The notes beneath the pieces were generated by a model, which was not told the origin of the DNA, searched no databases, and saw nothing but the letters and a program-made list of their open reading frames with translations. Positions 26,506-35,998 of a stretch of 45,093 nt of DNA are shown piece after piece. Source of the stretch: Vibrio sp. PID17_43 (GTDB lineage: Bacteria > Pseudomonadota > Gammaproteobacteria > Enterobacterales > Vibrionaceae); the NCBI RefSeq assembly GCF_002608565.1, contig NZ_LIXM01000030.1:1-45093 (forward strand), in the 5' to 3' direction. The stretch's first letter is position 1. The number at the start of each line of letters is the position of its first letter. The translations under genes and the position numbers were made by a program.

Positions 26506-27183
26506 CTATCTGTGGTCCACGCGGCGTACGATTGTGTCGCCGATGGACTGAATAATTTGAACAAGTACAATTAGCATCACGACAGTTACTGCCATGATAA
26601 CCACATCGTAGCGGTGGAAACCATATCGAATGGCAACGTCACCAAGACCACCACCACCCACGGTGCCTGCCATCGCTGAGTAGCTCACAAGTGTTACTAG
26701 GGTAATGGTTACTGAGTTAACAATAGTCGGCATTGCTTCTGGTAGTAGCACTTTTGTAATGATCTGCATCGGTGTTGCTCCCATTGATTGTGCCGCTTCA
26801 ACCAGCCCTGTTGGAACTTCTAATAGGGCACCTTCAATTAATCGCGCAACGAATGGGATAGCGCCGATAGTCAGCGGGACGATCGCTGCGGTCGTGCCGA
26901 TAAACGTGCCGACCAACAGTTTCGTTACAGGGATGATTGCGACCATCAGTACGAGGAATGGTACTGAGCGACCGATGTTGACGATCGCGCCAAGAATGCG
27001 GTTCAGTTTGTTGTTTTCTAGTAAACCACCTTTTTTAGTGGTGTGCAGAATGACACCTAATGGAATGCCTACTGCGAAGCCAACGATGCCCGCAACGGCA
27101 ACCATGTACAGGGTTTCCCATGTTGCACCTAAAAGTAGATTGCTGTTTAGGCTCAGCCATTCAGAAATTGCATTAAAGGACAT
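26506..27183 (-). CDS. metI: Methionine ABC transporter permease MetI
   Basis: MetI forms the membrane channel of the methionine importer as a homodimer. The 225-residue protein has about five membrane helices and the coupling-helix motif [13 protein letters not shown] that docks on MetN. The ATG at 27183 is preferred; a TTG two codons earlier is also in frame. It overlaps the metN stop by 11 bases, a usual translational coupling. Confidence 0.95.
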   Translation of the reverse strand: MSFNAISEWLSLNSNLLLGATWETLYMVAVAGIVGFAVGIPLGVILHTTKKGGLLENNKLNRILGAIVNIGRSVPFLVLMVAIIPVTKLLVGTFIGTTAAIVPLTIGAIPFVARLIEGALLEVPTGLVEAAQSMGATPMQIITKVLLPEAMPTIVNSVTITLVTLVSYSAMAGTVGGGGLGDVAIRYGFHRYDVVIMAVTVVMLIVLVQIIQSIGDTIVRRVDHR

Positions 27184-28207
27184 AGCCAAGTACCTCTACT
27201 TTTACGTTGTGTTCACGCAGGAATTCAATCGCAGCGTTATCGTCTTCTTCATTACCAAATAGCTCGGCGACCATCATGCCGAACTTCACACCGCCAGCGT
27301 AATCTAGATCGGAACTTAGGATGCTCACATCAATGTTGAACTTACGAGCGATTTGTGTCATCAGTGGGGCATCCACTGTTGCGCCAGTAAATTCTAGGCG
27401 AACCAGTGGGTAGCTATTGTCAACGCGGGTTGCTTGTAAGCGTGCTTGGTAATCTTCCGGGATAGACAGATCCAAAGTAGAGCGAATGAACTCGTGCGCC
27501 AGTTCTGTTTTTGGGTGCGCAAAAATGTCACCCACGCTACCTTTCTCAACTAACTCACCACCACCGATGATTGCCACTTCGTGGCAGATGCTTTTTACCA
27601 CTTCCATTTCATGAGTGATTAATAGGATGGTGATATCCAGTTTGCGGTTGATTTCTTTTAGTAGCTCTAGAATGGATTGCGTTGTCGCTGGATCCAGTGC
27701 GCTAGTCGCTTCATCGCACAATAGAACGCTTGGATCGGATGAGAGTGCACGTGCAATGGCGACACGTTGCTTTTGACCACCACTTAGATTTGCTGGGTAG
27801 CTTTCATGCTTATCTTCTAGGCCAACCAACTTAAGTAGCTCAGTCACTTTTGCTGTGATCTGTGATTTGTCTTTGCCTGCAAGCTCAAGAGGAAGGGCGA
27901 CATTGTCGAAAACGGTGCGAGACGACAGCAGGTTAAAGTGTTGGAAGATCATGCCGATGTTGCGGCGAGTTTCTCCCAACTGCTTTTTGCTTAATGTAGT
28001 TAGATCAACGCCATCAACGATGACTGAGCCTGATGTTGGGGCTTCCAGCATGTTGACACAACGGATCAGGGTACTTTTACCCGCGCCCGATGAGCCGATC
28101 ACACCAAAGATGGTGCCCTTCGCGATATCTAGGTTAATGTCCTTGAGGGCAAGAATTTCTTTGCTTCCTTGGTAGAACACTTTATTGACGTTTTTTATTT
28201 CTATCAT
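27173..28207 (-). CDS. metN: Methionine ABC transporter ATPase MetN
   Basis: MetN drives methionine import by ATP hydrolysis. The 344-residue protein has Walker [10 protein letters not shown] at 38-46, the ABC signature LSGGQ at 140-144 and Walker B VLLCDE at 160-165. The C-terminal NIL/ACT-like domain (about 265-340) is where methionine binds to inhibit transport in E. coli. It is the first gene of metNIQ, with a 120-base-plus leader and MetJ boxes upstream. Confidence 0.97.
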   Translation of the reverse strand: MIEIKNVNKVFYQGSKEILALKDINLDIAKGTIFGVIGSSGAGKSTLIRCVNMLEAPTSGSVIVDGVDLTTLSKKQLGETRRNIGMIFQHFNLLSSRTVFDNVALPLELAGKDKSQITAKVTELLKLVGLEDKHESYPANLSGGQKQRVAIARALSSDPSVLLCDEATSALDPATTQSILELLKEINRKLDITILLITHEMEVVKSICHEVAIIGGGELVEKGSVGDIFAHPKTELAHEFIRSTLDLSIPEDYQARLQATRVDNSYPLVRLEFTGATVDAPLMTQIARKFNIDVSILSSDLDYAGGVKFGMMVAELFGNEEDDNAAIEFLREHNVKVEVLGYVL

Positions 28208-28298
28208 GTTTCAACCTGCACAGAGATACTGGGACCTTCACTGTTAAAAACGGCTTTTAACAGGAGTAAATTTTGAACTCTATCTCAATTCTCAGTTG

Positions 28299-28327
28299 AT
28301 GCTATGGGGTAAGCGAAATGAAGTCAA
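28299..28327 (-). promoter_or_regulatory. metNIQ promoter
   Basis: On the minus strand TTGACT (28322-28327) and TAGCAT (28299-28304) are 17 bases apart. The -35 matches 5 of 6 and the -10 matches 4 of 6. It lies directly beside the MetJ boxes. Confidence 0.6.
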
Positions 28328-28328
28328 T

Positions 28329-28360
28329 AGATATTTTTACGTCTAGACGTCTAAGCGTGT
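28329..28360. promoter_or_regulatory. MetJ operator: four tandem met boxes
   Basis: Four consecutive 8-base units read AGATATTT, TTACGTCT, AGACGTCT and AAGCGTGT. Against the met box AGACGTCT they match 5, 6, 8 and 5 of 8. MetJ binds cooperatively to such tandem boxes when loaded with S-adenosylmethionine. The array abuts the -35 of the metNIQ promoter. Confidence 0.8.
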
Positions 28361-28539
28361 GGATGTTTTGTTTCAGTACGTAAACAAGAAGAAGTATGAA
28401 AAAAGAGTGGTTTTCCAGATTTACCGATTCTCTGCTAACAAATCAACTGTTTTGTGTCGGCTTCACACGAATTAGATAGTGTTGAAGTTTATAAGGTGTG
28501 TAATAATCAGATTAAACCGAGTTAATAGAGAAATACGTT

Positions 28540-29091
28540 TTGGCAAAACCTGCTGTTTTTATCGATCGTGACGGCGTGATCAACGTTGACCACGGCTATG
28601 TTCATGATGAACATGATTTTGAGTACATTGATGGTGTGTTTGAAGCGACGAAAGCACTGAAAGATAAAGGTTACCTATTGGTACTTGTAACCAACCAATC
28701 GGGTATCGCGCGTGGTAAATACAGTGAAGACCGTTTCTTATCTTTAACTCAGTGGATGGATTGGAACTTCGTCGATAATGGCGTTGAGTTCGATGGTTTT
28801 TATTATTGTCCACATCACCCAGAACATGGCATTGGCGAATACAAACAAGATTGTGATTGCCGCAAGCCAAAACCAGGCATGTTCATTTCTGCGCGTGACT
28901 TCTTGAAGATCGACATGGAGAAATCTGTGATGATCGGCGATAAAGCCGAAGACATGATGGCTGCAGAAGCGGCTGGCGTTGGCACTAAGATTTTGGTTCG
29001 CACAGGTAAGCCTGTCACTGAACAAGGTGAAGCGCTCGCGACGGTTGTACTTGATAGCATTGCAGACGTTCCTGCATATTTAAGTCGTTAA
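28540..29091 (+). CDS. gmhB: D-glycero-beta-D-manno-heptose 1,7-bisphosphate 7-phosphatase
   Basis: GmhB removes the 7-phosphate in the synthesis of the ADP-heptose used for the lipopolysaccharide inner core. The 183-residue HAD-family protein has the catalytic pair Asp9 and Asp11 (FIDRDGVIN), TNQSGIARG, the zinc-binding CPHHP...CDCRKPKPG segment and the metal-binding GDKAEDM. The start codon is TTG with only a weak AGAGA site; MAKPAVF matches the family N-terminus, and no ATG fits better. It forms a single-gene unit ending in a terminator. Confidence 0.95.
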   Translation: MAKPAVFIDRDGVINVDHGYVHDEHDFEYIDGVFEATKALKDKGYLLVLVTNQSGIARGKYSEDRFLSLTQWMDWNFVDNGVEFDGFYYCPHHPEHGIGEYKQDCDCRKPKPGMFISARDFLKIDMEKSVMIGDKAEDMMAAEAAGVGTKILVRTGKPVTEQGEALATVVLDSIADVPAYLSR

Positions 29092-29119
29092 CGCTATATC
29101 AAACGTAAGATTTATTAAG

Positions 29120-29150
29120 AAGCCAGCATATTGATTGCTGGCTTTTTTTT
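29120..29150 (+). terminator. Rho-independent terminator after gmhB
   Basis: AAGCCAGCA (29120-29128) pairs with TGCTGGCTT (29136-29144) around a 7-base loop, followed by six more T residues. Confidence 0.9.
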
Positions 29151-29160
29151 GTCTTTTTGG

Positions 29161-29796
29161 TTAAGACCCATAGGTCACAGAATAGCGATGCGGCTTGTGA
29201 TTCATTGCGAGTACAAGGTTTAAGGCAAAAGCGCCAAGAATAGACAGGCCAATAATCCAAGGCGTGACGAAGAAGAAAGAGGCAAACAGGATGCACGCAT
29301 CAATGGCCATCTGAGATTTGCCGACAGAAATGCCAAACTTATCTTGAATGAACAAACACAGGACATTAAAGCCACCCAAGCTGGAGCGATGACGGAATAA
29401 GATTAACATGCCTAAGCCCATCAGTAAGCCTCCTGCAATGGCGCAGTAAACTTCATTGATGGATTCAAGTGAAATCAGCAGAGATAAGTGGTCAGCAAAC
29501 ACGGAAACCAAAGCGCCAGAGATAGCACTGTTAATCGCAAAACGGCCCCCGAAGCGTTTCCATGCCAATAAGTAGAATGGGCAGTTGGCGATAAAATACA
29601 GAACACCAAAGCTAAACGGCGTAAATTGGGTAATTAAAAGAGCCAGTCCAGTGGTGCCGCCCGTTAGCAGATTAGTAGACTGTAAAAAGAATACGCCTTG
29701 AGCAACCAGAAATGTGCCAGTTAAAATCGCAATCCAATCTTCTTTATTTGAGTGTTTTTCCATCAATATTGTATTTATTGCTAAGTTTTGGGGCAT
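29161..29796 (-). CDS. YitT-family (DUF161) inner-membrane protein
   Basis: A 211-residue protein with five or six hydrophobic segments and the YitT-family glycine-rich stretch LLTGGTTGLALL near residue 43. It is probably a transporter or channel of unknown substrate. The start at 29796 gives 12 extra residues over the ATG at 29763; neither has a clear ribosome binding site, so the N-terminus is uncertain. It converges on gmhB and its stop lies only 10 bases beyond that gene's terminator. Confidence 0.85.
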   Translation of the reverse strand: MPQNLAINTILMEKHSNKEDWIAILTGTFLVAQGVFFLQSTNLLTGGTTGLALLITQFTPFSFGVLYFIANCPFYLLAWKRFGGRFAINSAISGALVSVFADHLSLLISLESINEVYCAIAGGLLMGLGMLILFRHRSSLGGFNVLCLFIQDKFGISVGKSQMAIDACILFASFFFVTPWIIGLSILGAFALNLVLAMNHKPHRYSVTYGS

Positions 29797-29912
29797 GCAT
29801 AGTAGTAAAAAGATGATCTTTTCGGTAGCTAGGGGGTAAAATTTGCGGTAAACCTATGTAATTATCGTTTTACAGGGTGTAAAGCGTAAAATTGACACTC
29901 AGGTTTACATAG

Positions 29913-29969
29913 TGAATCGATTGCAATATCACTATGATAAACCATACATGTCATCATGAAAAAACTGCA
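29913..29969 (+). promoter_or_regulatory. Two MetR-like sites upstream of glyA
   Basis: TGAA-N5-TGCA occurs twice, at 29913-29925 and 29957-29969. The MetR consensus is TGAA-N5-TTCA, so each copy has one mismatch, the same one. Two MetR sites upstream of glyA are known in E. coli. The spacing of 44 bases puts them on the same helix face. Confidence 0.4.
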
Positions 29970-29990
29970 TGAGAAAATTGTAAATTTCTC

Positions 29991-30019
29991 TTTATGACCT
30001 AGATCAAATTCTGTAGAAT
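29991..30019 (+). promoter_or_regulatory. glyA promoter candidate, with overlapping CRP-like palindrome
   Basis: TTTATG (29991-29996) and TAGAAT (30014-30019) are 17 bases apart; the -10 is good and the -35 poor, as expected for an activated promoter. A CRP-like palindrome, TATGACCTAGATCAAA at 29993-30008, lies between the boxes and would act negatively if bound. Confidence 0.45.
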
Positions 30020-30035
30020 GCGCGCTATCAGAGTG

Positions 30036-30051
30036 ACGAAAACGTTTGCGT
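30036..30051 (+). promoter_or_regulatory. PurR operator upstream of glyA
   Basis: ACGAAAACGTTTGCGT matches the PurR consensus ACGCAAACGTTTGCGT at 15 of 16 positions. It lies just downstream of the predicted transcription start. PurR repression of glyA is established in E. coli, because GlyA supplies one-carbon units for purine synthesis. Confidence 0.8.
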
Positions 30052-30110
30052 TAGGTCATTATTCGGTTTTTTTTGCAACTTTCAGTACTAATCTGAGTCA
30101 GGAGATACAG

Positions 30111-31361
30111 ATGCTTAAGCGTGATATGAACATCGCAGATTACGATGCGGAACTGTTCGCAGCTATCCAGGAAGAAACCCTTCGCCAGGAAGAACACATT
30201 GAACTTATCGCTTCTGAAAACTACACAAGTCCACGTGTAATGGAAGCGCAAGGTTCTCAGCTAACGAATAAATACGCTGAAGGCTACCCAGGCAAGCGTT
30301 ACTACGGTGGTTGTGAGTACGTAGATAAAGCTGAAGCACTCGCTATCGATCGTGCATGTCAACTGTTCGGTTGTGAGTACGCGAACGTACAGCCTCACTC
30401 AGGTTCTCAAGCAAACAGCGCAGTGTACATGGCGCTTCTAAACCCAGGCGACACAGTTCTCGGTATGAGCCTAGCACACGGTGGCCACCTAACTCACGGT
30501 TCTCCAGTGAACTTCTCTGGTAAGCACTACAACGTGATTCCTTACGGTATCGACGAAGCTGGTCAAATCAACTACGACGAGATGGAACAGCTAGCGCTTG
30601 AGCACAAGCCTAAGATGATCATCGGTGGTTTCTCTGCTTACTCGCAAATCGTTGATTGGAAACGCATGCGTGAAATCGCAGACAAAGTTGACGCTTACCT
30701 ATTCGTAGACATGGCGCACGTTGCTGGTCTTATCGCTGCAGGGGAGTACCCAACGCCAGTTCCACACGCTCACGTAGTAACAACGACTACACACAAAACA
30801 CTGGCAGGCCCTCGCGGTGGTCTTATCTTGTCAAACGCTGGCGAAGATATGTACAAAAAGCTGAATTCAGCCGTATTCCCAGGCGGTCAAGGCGGCCCTC
30901 TAATGCACGTTATTGCTGGTAAAGCAGTGGCGTTTAAAGAAGCAATGGAGCCTGAGTTTAAAGAGTACCAAGCGCGCGTAGTGAAAAATGCGAAAGCGAT
31001 GGTAGGTCAATTCCAAGAGCGTGGCTACAAGATCGTATCTAACGGCACGGAGAACCACCTGTTCCTCGTTGATCTCATCGACAAAGGCATCACTGGTAAA
31101 GATGCAGATGCAGCGCTAGGTGCAGCAAACATCACAGTAAACAAGAACTCTGTACCAAACGACCCACGTAGCCCATTCGTAACGTCTGGTATTCGTGTTG
31201 GTACGCCAGCAATCACTCGTCGTGGCTTCACAGAAGAAGACGCGAAAGAGCTTGCGAACTGGATGTGTGACGTTCTAGATAACATCGGCAACGAGGAAGT
31301 TATCGAAGCAACGAAACAGAAAGTTTTAGAGATCTGTAAGCGTCTACCAGTTTACGCATAA
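30111..31361 (+). CDS. glyA: Serine hydroxymethyltransferase
   Basis: GlyA converts serine and tetrahydrofolate to glycine and 5,10-methylene-tetrahydrofolate, the main source of one-carbon units. The 416-residue protein has the pyridoxal phosphate lysine Lys229 in [14 protein letters not shown]. The frame is open from 30018, but ATG 30111 has the site CAGGAG and gives the standard N-terminus. Codon use is more biased than in its neighbours, fitting high expression. The control region holds PurR and MetR-like sites, linking it to purine and methionine metabolism. Confidence 0.98.
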   Translation: MLKRDMNIADYDAELFAAIQEETLRQEEHIELIASENYTSPRVMEAQGSQLTNKYAEGYPGKRYYGGCEYVDKAEALAIDRACQLFGCEYANVQPHSGSQANSAVYMALLNPGDTVLGMSLAHGGHLTHGSPVNFSGKHYNVIPYGIDEAGQINYDEMEQLALEHKPKMIIGGFSAYSQIVDWKRMREIADKVDAYLFVDMAHVAGLIAAGEYPTPVPHAHVVTTTTHKTLAGPRGGLILSNAGEDMYKKLNSAVFPGGQGGPLMHVIAGKAVAFKEAMEPEFKEYQARVVKNAKAMVGQFQERGYKIVSNGTENHLFLVDLIDKGITGKDADAALGAANITVNKNSVPNDPRSPFVTSGIRVGTPAITRRGFTEEDAKELANWMCDVLDNIGNEEVIEATKQKVLEICKRLPVYA

Positions 31362-31473
31362 CTTTCTTCGTAGAGTGAGCTGATTTCGTTGTCGAACATA
31401 CTCATTTGCTAGAAGCAAACTTCGTGTGTTCTCCTAGAACTCGCCCCATCTATTTCGAAAGTTCACCCAATTT

Positions 31474-31500
31474 AAAGGTCCTCATTTGAGGGCCTTTTTG
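31474..31500 (+). terminator. Rho-independent terminator after glyA
   Basis: AAAGGTCCTC (31474-31483) pairs with GAGGGCCTTT with one G-U, followed by TTTTTG. It lies about 110 bases after the glyA stop. The 344-base gap to lipA holds this, the lipA terminator and one short minus-strand reading frame. Confidence 0.8.
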
Positions 31501-31651
31501 TTTTTCTAGAATAGGGAATCTCTTGTTACCACTGTTAATTAGAGTGCGTTGAAAGCAGATTCCTGATATCGCTTAGGCTCGTCAGAATGATGCGCTTTTT
31601 GTTCGAGAAAATCTCTTATCAACGCTTCAATTCTGGGAGTATATAAGTTAG

Positions 31652-31684
31652 ATACAAAAAAGGTTGGCATAGAGCCAACCTTTT
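31652..31684 (-). terminator. Terminator after lipA
   Basis: AAAAGGTTGGC and GCCAACCTTTT (31658-31668 and 31674-31684) form an 11-bp stem with a 5-base loop. The minus-strand transcript ends in TTTTTT. Confidence 0.85.
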
Positions 31685-31705
31685 CTCATCAAAGCAAGTC
31701 AGTGC

Positions 31706-32671
31706 TTATTTCACTTCAATACCTTGCGCCTGCATGTCGGCATGGTAAGAAGAGCGAACGAATGGACCACACGCTGCATGGGTGAAGCCAAGCTCTAGTG
31801 CGATCTCTTTTAGCTCGTCAAACTCTGAAGGTGGAACGTAACGCTCTACTGGCAGGTGGTGGCGGCTTGGCGCAAGGTACTGGCCTAGAGTTAGCATGGT
31901 TACGCCGTGTGCACGAAGGTCTTTCAGTACTTCAACGATCTCTTCTTTCGTCTCACCCAGTCCCATCATCAGGCCTGACTTAGTCGGTACGTTTGGATGC
32001 TGCTCTTTGAATTTTTGCAGTAACTGTAGCGACCAATTGTAGTTCGCGCCTGGGCGAGCTTTACGATACAGACGAGGTGCCGTCTCTAGGTTGTGGTTGA
32101 AGACATCTGGTGGGTTGTCTTTCATCAGATCAAGTGCCACGTCCATACGACCACGGAAGTCAGGAACGAGGGTTTCAATTTTGATGTGTGGGTTCAATTC
32201 GCGGATTTCACGGTTACAGTTAGCAAAGTGCTCTGCACCACCATCACGCAGGTCGTCACGGTCTACCGAAGTAATAACGACGTATTTCAACTTCATATCG
32301 GCGATGGTTTTCGCCAGTTTCTTCGGTTCTTCTGCTTCAACAGGTAGAGGACGGCCATGAGCAACGTCACAGAAAGGGCAACGACGAGTACAGATCGCAC
32401 CTAGGATCATAAACGTCGCGGTGCCGTGGTTAAAACACTCTGCGAGGTTAGGGCAAGACGCTTCTTCACATACGGAGTGAAGTTTGTTCTTACGCATTGC
32501 CGATTTGATGTCTTGAATACGTTGGCTGTCGGCTGGTAGCTTGATCTTCATCCAATCAGGCTTACGTAGCACTTCTTTCTGCTCTGTAGGCATGTTCTTT
32601 ACGGGAATCAATGCCATTTTGTCGGCGTCGCGGTATTTAACGCCTTTTTCCATCTGGATTGGTTTGCTCAT
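31706..32671 (-). CDS. lipA: Lipoyl synthase
   Basis: LipA inserts two sulfur atoms into protein-bound octanoyl groups to make lipoate. It is a radical-SAM enzyme with two 4Fe-4S clusters. The 321-residue protein has the auxiliary cluster cysteines Cys68, Cys73 and Cys79 and the radical-SAM CxxxCxxC at Cys94, Cys98 and Cys101. It overlaps lipB by 4 bases, so the octanoyl transferase and the sulfur insertase are made together. Lipoylated GcvH is one of the targets. Confidence 0.98.
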   Translation of the reverse strand: MSKPIQMEKGVKYRDADKMALIPVKNMPTEQKEVLRKPDWMKIKLPADSQRIQDIKSAMRKNKLHSVCEEASCPNLAECFNHGTATFMILGAICTRRCPFCDVAHGRPLPVEAEEPKKLAKTIADMKLKYVVITSVDRDDLRDGGAEHFANCNREIRELNPHIKIETLVPDFRGRMDVALDLMKDNPPDVFNHNLETAPRLYRKARPGANYNWSLQLLQKFKEQHPNVPTKSGLMMGLGETKEEIVEVLKDLRAHGVTMLTLGQYLAPSRHHLPVERYVPPSEFDELKEIALELGFTHAACGPFVRSSYHADMQAQGIEVK

Positions 32672-33330
32672 GCTTTATTACCTTGAGAAGGTGCTTCTGT
32701 GCTGAATTTTACTTGCTCATAATCAAGCAAAGTAACGAGTTCTTGTATTAATTGTTTTTCCACGGTTTCGATGTCGTCAGGTCCCCCAACTTGGCTAACC
32801 TGAACCATCTCCATTCCCTCATAACCACATGGGTTTATACGCAAAAATGGGGTTAAATCCATATCCACGTTTAGTGCGAGGCCATGGAATGAACATCCTT
32901 TGCGGATACGAAGACCGAGAGAACATATTTTTTTGCTGTCGACATAAACGCCTGGTGCGTCTGGTCGCGCAGCGGAATCGATATTGTATGCCTTTAGGGT
33001 ATTGATCACGAGATTCTCAATGTGCGTAACGAGATCTCGCACTCCTAATTTTTTACGACGTAGGTTGATCAGGAAGTAAACAACCAACTGGCCCGGGCCG
33101 TGGTAGGTGACTTGTCCGCCGCGATCGCTTTGCACAACAGGAATGTCGCCAGTGTTAAGAAGGTGCTCCGCTTTACCTGCTTGCCCTTGAGTGAACACTG
33201 GGTTGTGTTCTACCAACCAAACTTCATCAGGCGTGTCGTCCGTGCGTTGGTCAGTAAACTCATGCATCGCCTTCCATACCGGCTCATAATCTTGGCGGTC
33301 AAGTCGTTTTACAACAAGTTGGTGTTGCAT
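32668..33330 (-). CDS. lipB: Octanoyl-[acyl carrier protein]:protein N-octanoyltransferase LipB
   Basis: LipB moves octanoate from acyl carrier protein to lipoyl domains. I place the start at ATG 33330 (220 residues), five codons inside a possible GTG, because AGGAA precedes it at the right distance. The motif [14 protein letters not shown] is at 70-83, and the catalytic dyad is Lys134 and Cys168 (NPCGYEG). A terminator separates it from ybeD, so lipBA has its own promoter in the 179-base gap, which I could not define. Confidence 0.96.
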   Translation of the reverse strand: MQHQLVVKRLDRQDYEPVWKAMHEFTDQRTDDTPDEVWLVEHNPVFTQGQAGKAEHLLNTGDIPVVQSDRGGQVTYHGPGQLVVYFLINLRRKKLGVRDLVTHIENLVINTLKAYNIDSAARPDAPGVYVDSKKICSLGLRIRKGCSFHGLALNVDMDLTPFLRINPCGYEGMEMVQVSQVGGPDDIETVEKQLIQELVTLLDYEQVKFSTEAPSQGNKA

Positions 33331-33457
33331 GGGAATTCCTGTCACTAATATATAAAGTTTTTGGATTATAAACTGGATGAACCTGATGCTCTACAGTTGA
33401 GTAACAGATTTTTAACTGGAAGTGGGATGGGACTTTATTATCTATCTGATAAATAAA

Positions 33458-33492
33458 AAGAAAGCAGCCTAAGCTGCTTTCAAAAAAAAAAA
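33458..33492 (-). terminator. Terminator after ybeD, with an 11-base A/T run
   Basis: GAAAGCAGC (33460-33468) pairs with GCTGCTTTC (33473-33481) around a CTAA loop, followed on the minus strand by TTTTTATTT. An A-run of 11 bases (33482-33492) lies on the upstream side. Confidence 0.75.
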
Positions 33493-33509
33493 TTTAATGC
33501 ATCAAAAAA

Positions 33510-33788
33510 TTATAGAACCATGCGCACGATGTCGATTTCACCCAGTTCTTTATAAAGGGTTTCAACCTGCTCAATAGAAGTCGCAGTAATGTTGATAGAC
33601 ACCGAGTGGTAGTTGCCCTTAGCGCTTGGTTTTACTGCTGGGCTGTAGTCACCTGGAGCATGACGCTGGATAACTTCAAGAACAAGTTCTGGAAGCTCAG
33701 GTTTTGCATGACCCATTACCTTGTAAGTAAATGAACAAGGAAACTCAAGCAGGTCTTTCAATTTTGCATCAGAGTTGATGGTTAGCAT
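33510..33788 (-). CDS. ybeD: DUF493 (YbeD) family protein
   Basis: A small cytoplasmic protein of 92 residues with a ferredoxin-like, ACT-related fold in known structures; its role is not established. It matches E. coli YbeD along most of its length, including [22 protein letters not shown] and the C-terminus IDIVRMVL. Its place between dacA and lipB is conserved, which has led others to suspect a link to lipoate metabolism. Terminator hairpins lie on both sides, so it may be transcribed alone. Confidence 0.94.
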   Translation of the reverse strand: MLTINSDAKLKDLLEFPCSFTYKVMGHAKPELPELVLEVIQRHAPGDYSPAVKPSAKGNYHSVSINITATSIEQVETLYKELGEIDIVRMVL

Positions 33789-33882
33789 TTCGGTAACTCC
33801 AGTTGGTATTCGTTGCGGTGCGAAATAGTACAGTCAAATTCGGTTGAACTCAAGATCATACTAAGTGGCTTAAAGGGGTATA

Positions 33883-33915
33883 ACAAAGCCGCCCAAATTA
33901 GGCGGCTTTGTGGAC
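33883..33915 (-). terminator. Terminator after dacA
   Basis: ACAAAGCCGCC (33883-33893) pairs with GGCGGCTTTGT (33901-33911) around a 7-base loop. The minus-strand tail is TTATACC, so the terminator is of medium strength. Confidence 0.65.
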
Positions 33916-33939
33916 GTTATTGTGTTTAAGAAGCTTGTT

Positions 33940-35118
33940 TTAGAAGAAGCTCTTAAACAACAATACGATGTAGTCCCACATGCGGCTAAATAGGCTGCCT
34001 TGGTCTACGGTCTCTAGCGCCATTAGAGGGTATTCTGCAATATCTTCACCATTAATTTGGTAGTATAGCGTACCCACAACATCGCCTTTGTTAATTGGTG
34101 CTTCGAGCTCTTTCTCAAGTACGAAGCTTGCTTCTAGGTTTTTCGCTTGACCACGAGGTAGCGTTACGTAAGTGTCTTGGTCAAGACCCAGTGCAACCGT
34201 ATCTTGACTACCCATCCATACTTTTTCTTCAACGAAGGTTTCACCCGCTTTGTGTGGCGCAACGGTTTCGAAGAAGCGGAAGCCATAGCTCAGCAGTTTT
34301 TTACTTTCTGCTTTACGTGCATTCAAGTCTTTGGTGCCCATTACTACTGCAATGAGTCGCATTTGACCTTCTGTTGCTGAGCTCACTAGGCTGTAACCTG
34401 CGTTGCTTGTGTGGCCAGTTTTGATGCCATCAACGTTCATGCTTTTATCCCACAATAGGCCGTTACGGTTGTATTGGGTGATGCCGTTGTAAGTGAACTT
34501 CTTCTCTGAGTAGATGCGGTACTCATCCGGCACATCGCGGATAAGTGCTTTACCCAGTAGTGCCATATCGTATGGTGTTGAATATAGCTCTGAGTTGTCT
34601 AGGCCGTGAACGTTGGCGAAGTGTGAGTTTTTCATGCCTAGGGTGTTAGCCCAAGCATTCATTAGGTCAACAAATGCATCTTCAGATCCAGCAATATGCT
34701 CGGCCATTGCAACACAAGCATCGTTACCTGATTGAACGATGATGCCACGGTTCAGTTCTTTAACTTTTACTGTCGTACCAACTTCGATAAACATTTTTGA
34801 CGAGTCTGGGAAGTTTTTCGCCCATGCATTTTTGCTGATGGTGACGTCATCGTCTTCTGAGATATTACCACGCGCGAGTTCTTGACCGATGACGTAGCTG
34901 GTCATCATTTTTGTCAGGCTAGCAGGAGACAATTTTTCATTCATCTCTTTTTCAGCCAGTACTTTACCTGAATGGTAATCCATCAGTACGTAGCCTTTCG
35001 CTGCGATTTGAGGTGCATCCGGCACAACAATTGGTGATGCAAAAGCAGATTGAGCGATGGTTGCAGATAGGGCAACCGAAGAAACGAGAATGGATCTCAC
35101 AAACATATTTTTATTCAT
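33940..35118 (-). CDS. dacA: D-alanyl-D-alanine carboxypeptidase DacA (PBP5/6 type)
   Basis: This periplasmic enzyme trims the terminal D-alanine from peptidoglycan pentapeptides. The 392-residue protein has a signal peptide (about 1-28, ending AFA), the active-site SLTK at Ser67-Lys70, SGN at 130-132 and KTG in KTGHTSNAGY. A C-terminal domain is followed by an amphipathic tail (FSRMWDYIVLLFKSFF) that anchors PBP5-like enzymes to the membrane. It follows rlpA, with a hairpin between them. Confidence 0.96.
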   Translation of the reverse strand: MNKNMFVRSILVSSVALSATIAQSAFASPIVVPDAPQIAAKGYVLMDYHSGKVLAEKEMNEKLSPASLTKMMTSYVIGQELARGNISEDDDVTISKNAWAKNFPDSSKMFIEVGTTVKVKELNRGIIVQSGNDACVAMAEHIAGSEDAFVDLMNAWANTLGMKNSHFANVHGLDNSELYSTPYDMALLGKALIRDVPDEYRIYSEKKFTYNGITQYNRNGLLWDKSMNVDGIKTGHTSNAGYSLVSSATEGQMRLIAVVMGTKDLNARKAESKKLLSYGFRFFETVAPHKAGETFVEEKVWMGSQDTVALGLDQDTYVTLPRGQAKNLEASFVLEKELEAPINKGDVVGTLYYQINGEDIAEYPLMALETVDQGSLFSRMWDYIVLLFKSFF

Positions 35119-35162
35119 GGTAATTCAAATTTTTGGGTTAACTGGCGACATATTAACAGAAT

Positions 35163-35182
35163 CCCCTCTTATATCAGAGGGG
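35163..35182. other. Hairpin between rlpA and dacA
   Basis: CCCCTCT (35163-35169) pairs with AGAGGGG (35176-35182) around a 6-base loop. No T-run follows on the minus strand, so it is at best a weak attenuator or an mRNA stability element. Confidence 0.4.
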
Positions 35183-35192
35183 GCTTTATCGG

Positions 35193-35996
35193 TCATTTGT
35201 CAGTTTTATGTTTTTTGATAAATGCAGATGCATAACCAAGCAACTTTATTTTATCTAAGGTTGCCTGAGTCAGAGAGTAGTCACTATATGGCCCGAGCAA
35301 TAAACGATAGGTTTCTTTTGAAGTCTCCAAAAAGGTTTCAGTATCGAGCTTTTGACCCAGTTCTGAGCCTAAAGTTCGTGCGCGATCTTCATATTTTGAA
35401 GAGGCGACCTGAATGACGTATTTAGGGTGTGCCGCGAGTGATTTTTCATCGGTCGGTTTATCGACAGCGATAACTTCAATCTGTACGTTTGCAGTCCCCG
35501 CCTTTACGACATCCAACTTATGTGCTGCGGCGTAGCTCAAATCAATGATACGCCCTTCATGGAAAGGGCCACGGTCATTGACGCGTACAATCGTCGACTT
35601 TCCATTATCGGTGTTGGTAACTTTCACGTAGCTTGGCAGGGGCAATGTTTTGTGTGCCGCTGTCATTGAGTACATATCGTAGATTTCACCATTAGACGTT
35701 AAGTGACCTTGGAATTTTTTACCATACCACGAGGCTTTACCTGTCTGTGTAAAACCGTGGGCATCGCGGATAATCTTGTAATCTTGTCCACGTAGATGGT
35801 AATCACTATTACCGCCTAAGCTGTATGGTTCATATTTAGGGTGCGCATCTTCGATGTGCTCAACCGACAGCGGTTTATCGGGTGCTACATCGGATTCAAG
35901 TTCATAACGGCCTTCCTGTGTTTTTTGGTTGGTAGAAGAACAGCCTGCCAAAATCACAGCAGAAAAAACGAAGGAATATAAAGCGCGTTTTTGCAT
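35193..35996 (-). CDS. rlpA: Septal ring lytic transglycosylase/lipoprotein RlpA
   Basis: RlpA is an outer-membrane lipoprotein of the cell-wall machinery; in Pseudomonas it cuts glycan strands lacking stem peptides. The 267-residue protein has a lipobox ending at Cys19 (ILAGC), a double-psi beta-barrel domain (about 85-175, with KASWYGKKFQGHLTSNGE and VRVNDRGPF) and a C-terminal SPOR domain (about 190-265) that targets the septum. It starts 2 bases after rodA and belongs to the elongation operon. Confidence 0.94.
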   Translation of the reverse strand: MQKRALYSFVFSAVILAGCSSTNQKTQEGRYELESDVAPDKPLSVEHIEDAHPKYEPYSLGGNSDYHLRGQDYKIIRDAHGFTQTGKASWYGKKFQGHLTSNGEIYDMYSMTAAHKTLPLPSYVKVTNTDNGKSTIVRVNDRGPFHEGRIIDLSYAAAHKLDVVKAGTANVQIEVIAVDKPTDEKSLAAHPKYVIQVASSKYEDRARTLGSELGQKLDTETFLETSKETYRLLLGPYSDYSLTQATLDKIKLLGYASAFIKKHKTDK

Positions 35997-35998
35997 GT

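Noticed and set aside
28208..28298. Possible SAM-sensing leader of metN
   Set aside because: Only a weak 7-bp hairpin (28243-28261) is seen, without T-run or SAM riboswitch motifs; MetJ boxes explain the control.
28453..28469. CRP-like TGTG...CACA upstream of gmhB
   Set aside because: The half-sites are one base too close together for a CRP site.
28396..28479. A 27-codon plus-strand reading frame (MKKEWFSRF...) upstream of gmhB
   Set aside because: It has a plausible AAGAAG site but is short, with nothing to tie it to gmhB, and such frames are expected by chance in AT-rich gaps.
33482..33492. Run of 11 A as a possible phase-variable tract
   Set aside because: It lies outside coding sequence beside a terminator, between ybeD and lipB, so slippage would not switch a gene.
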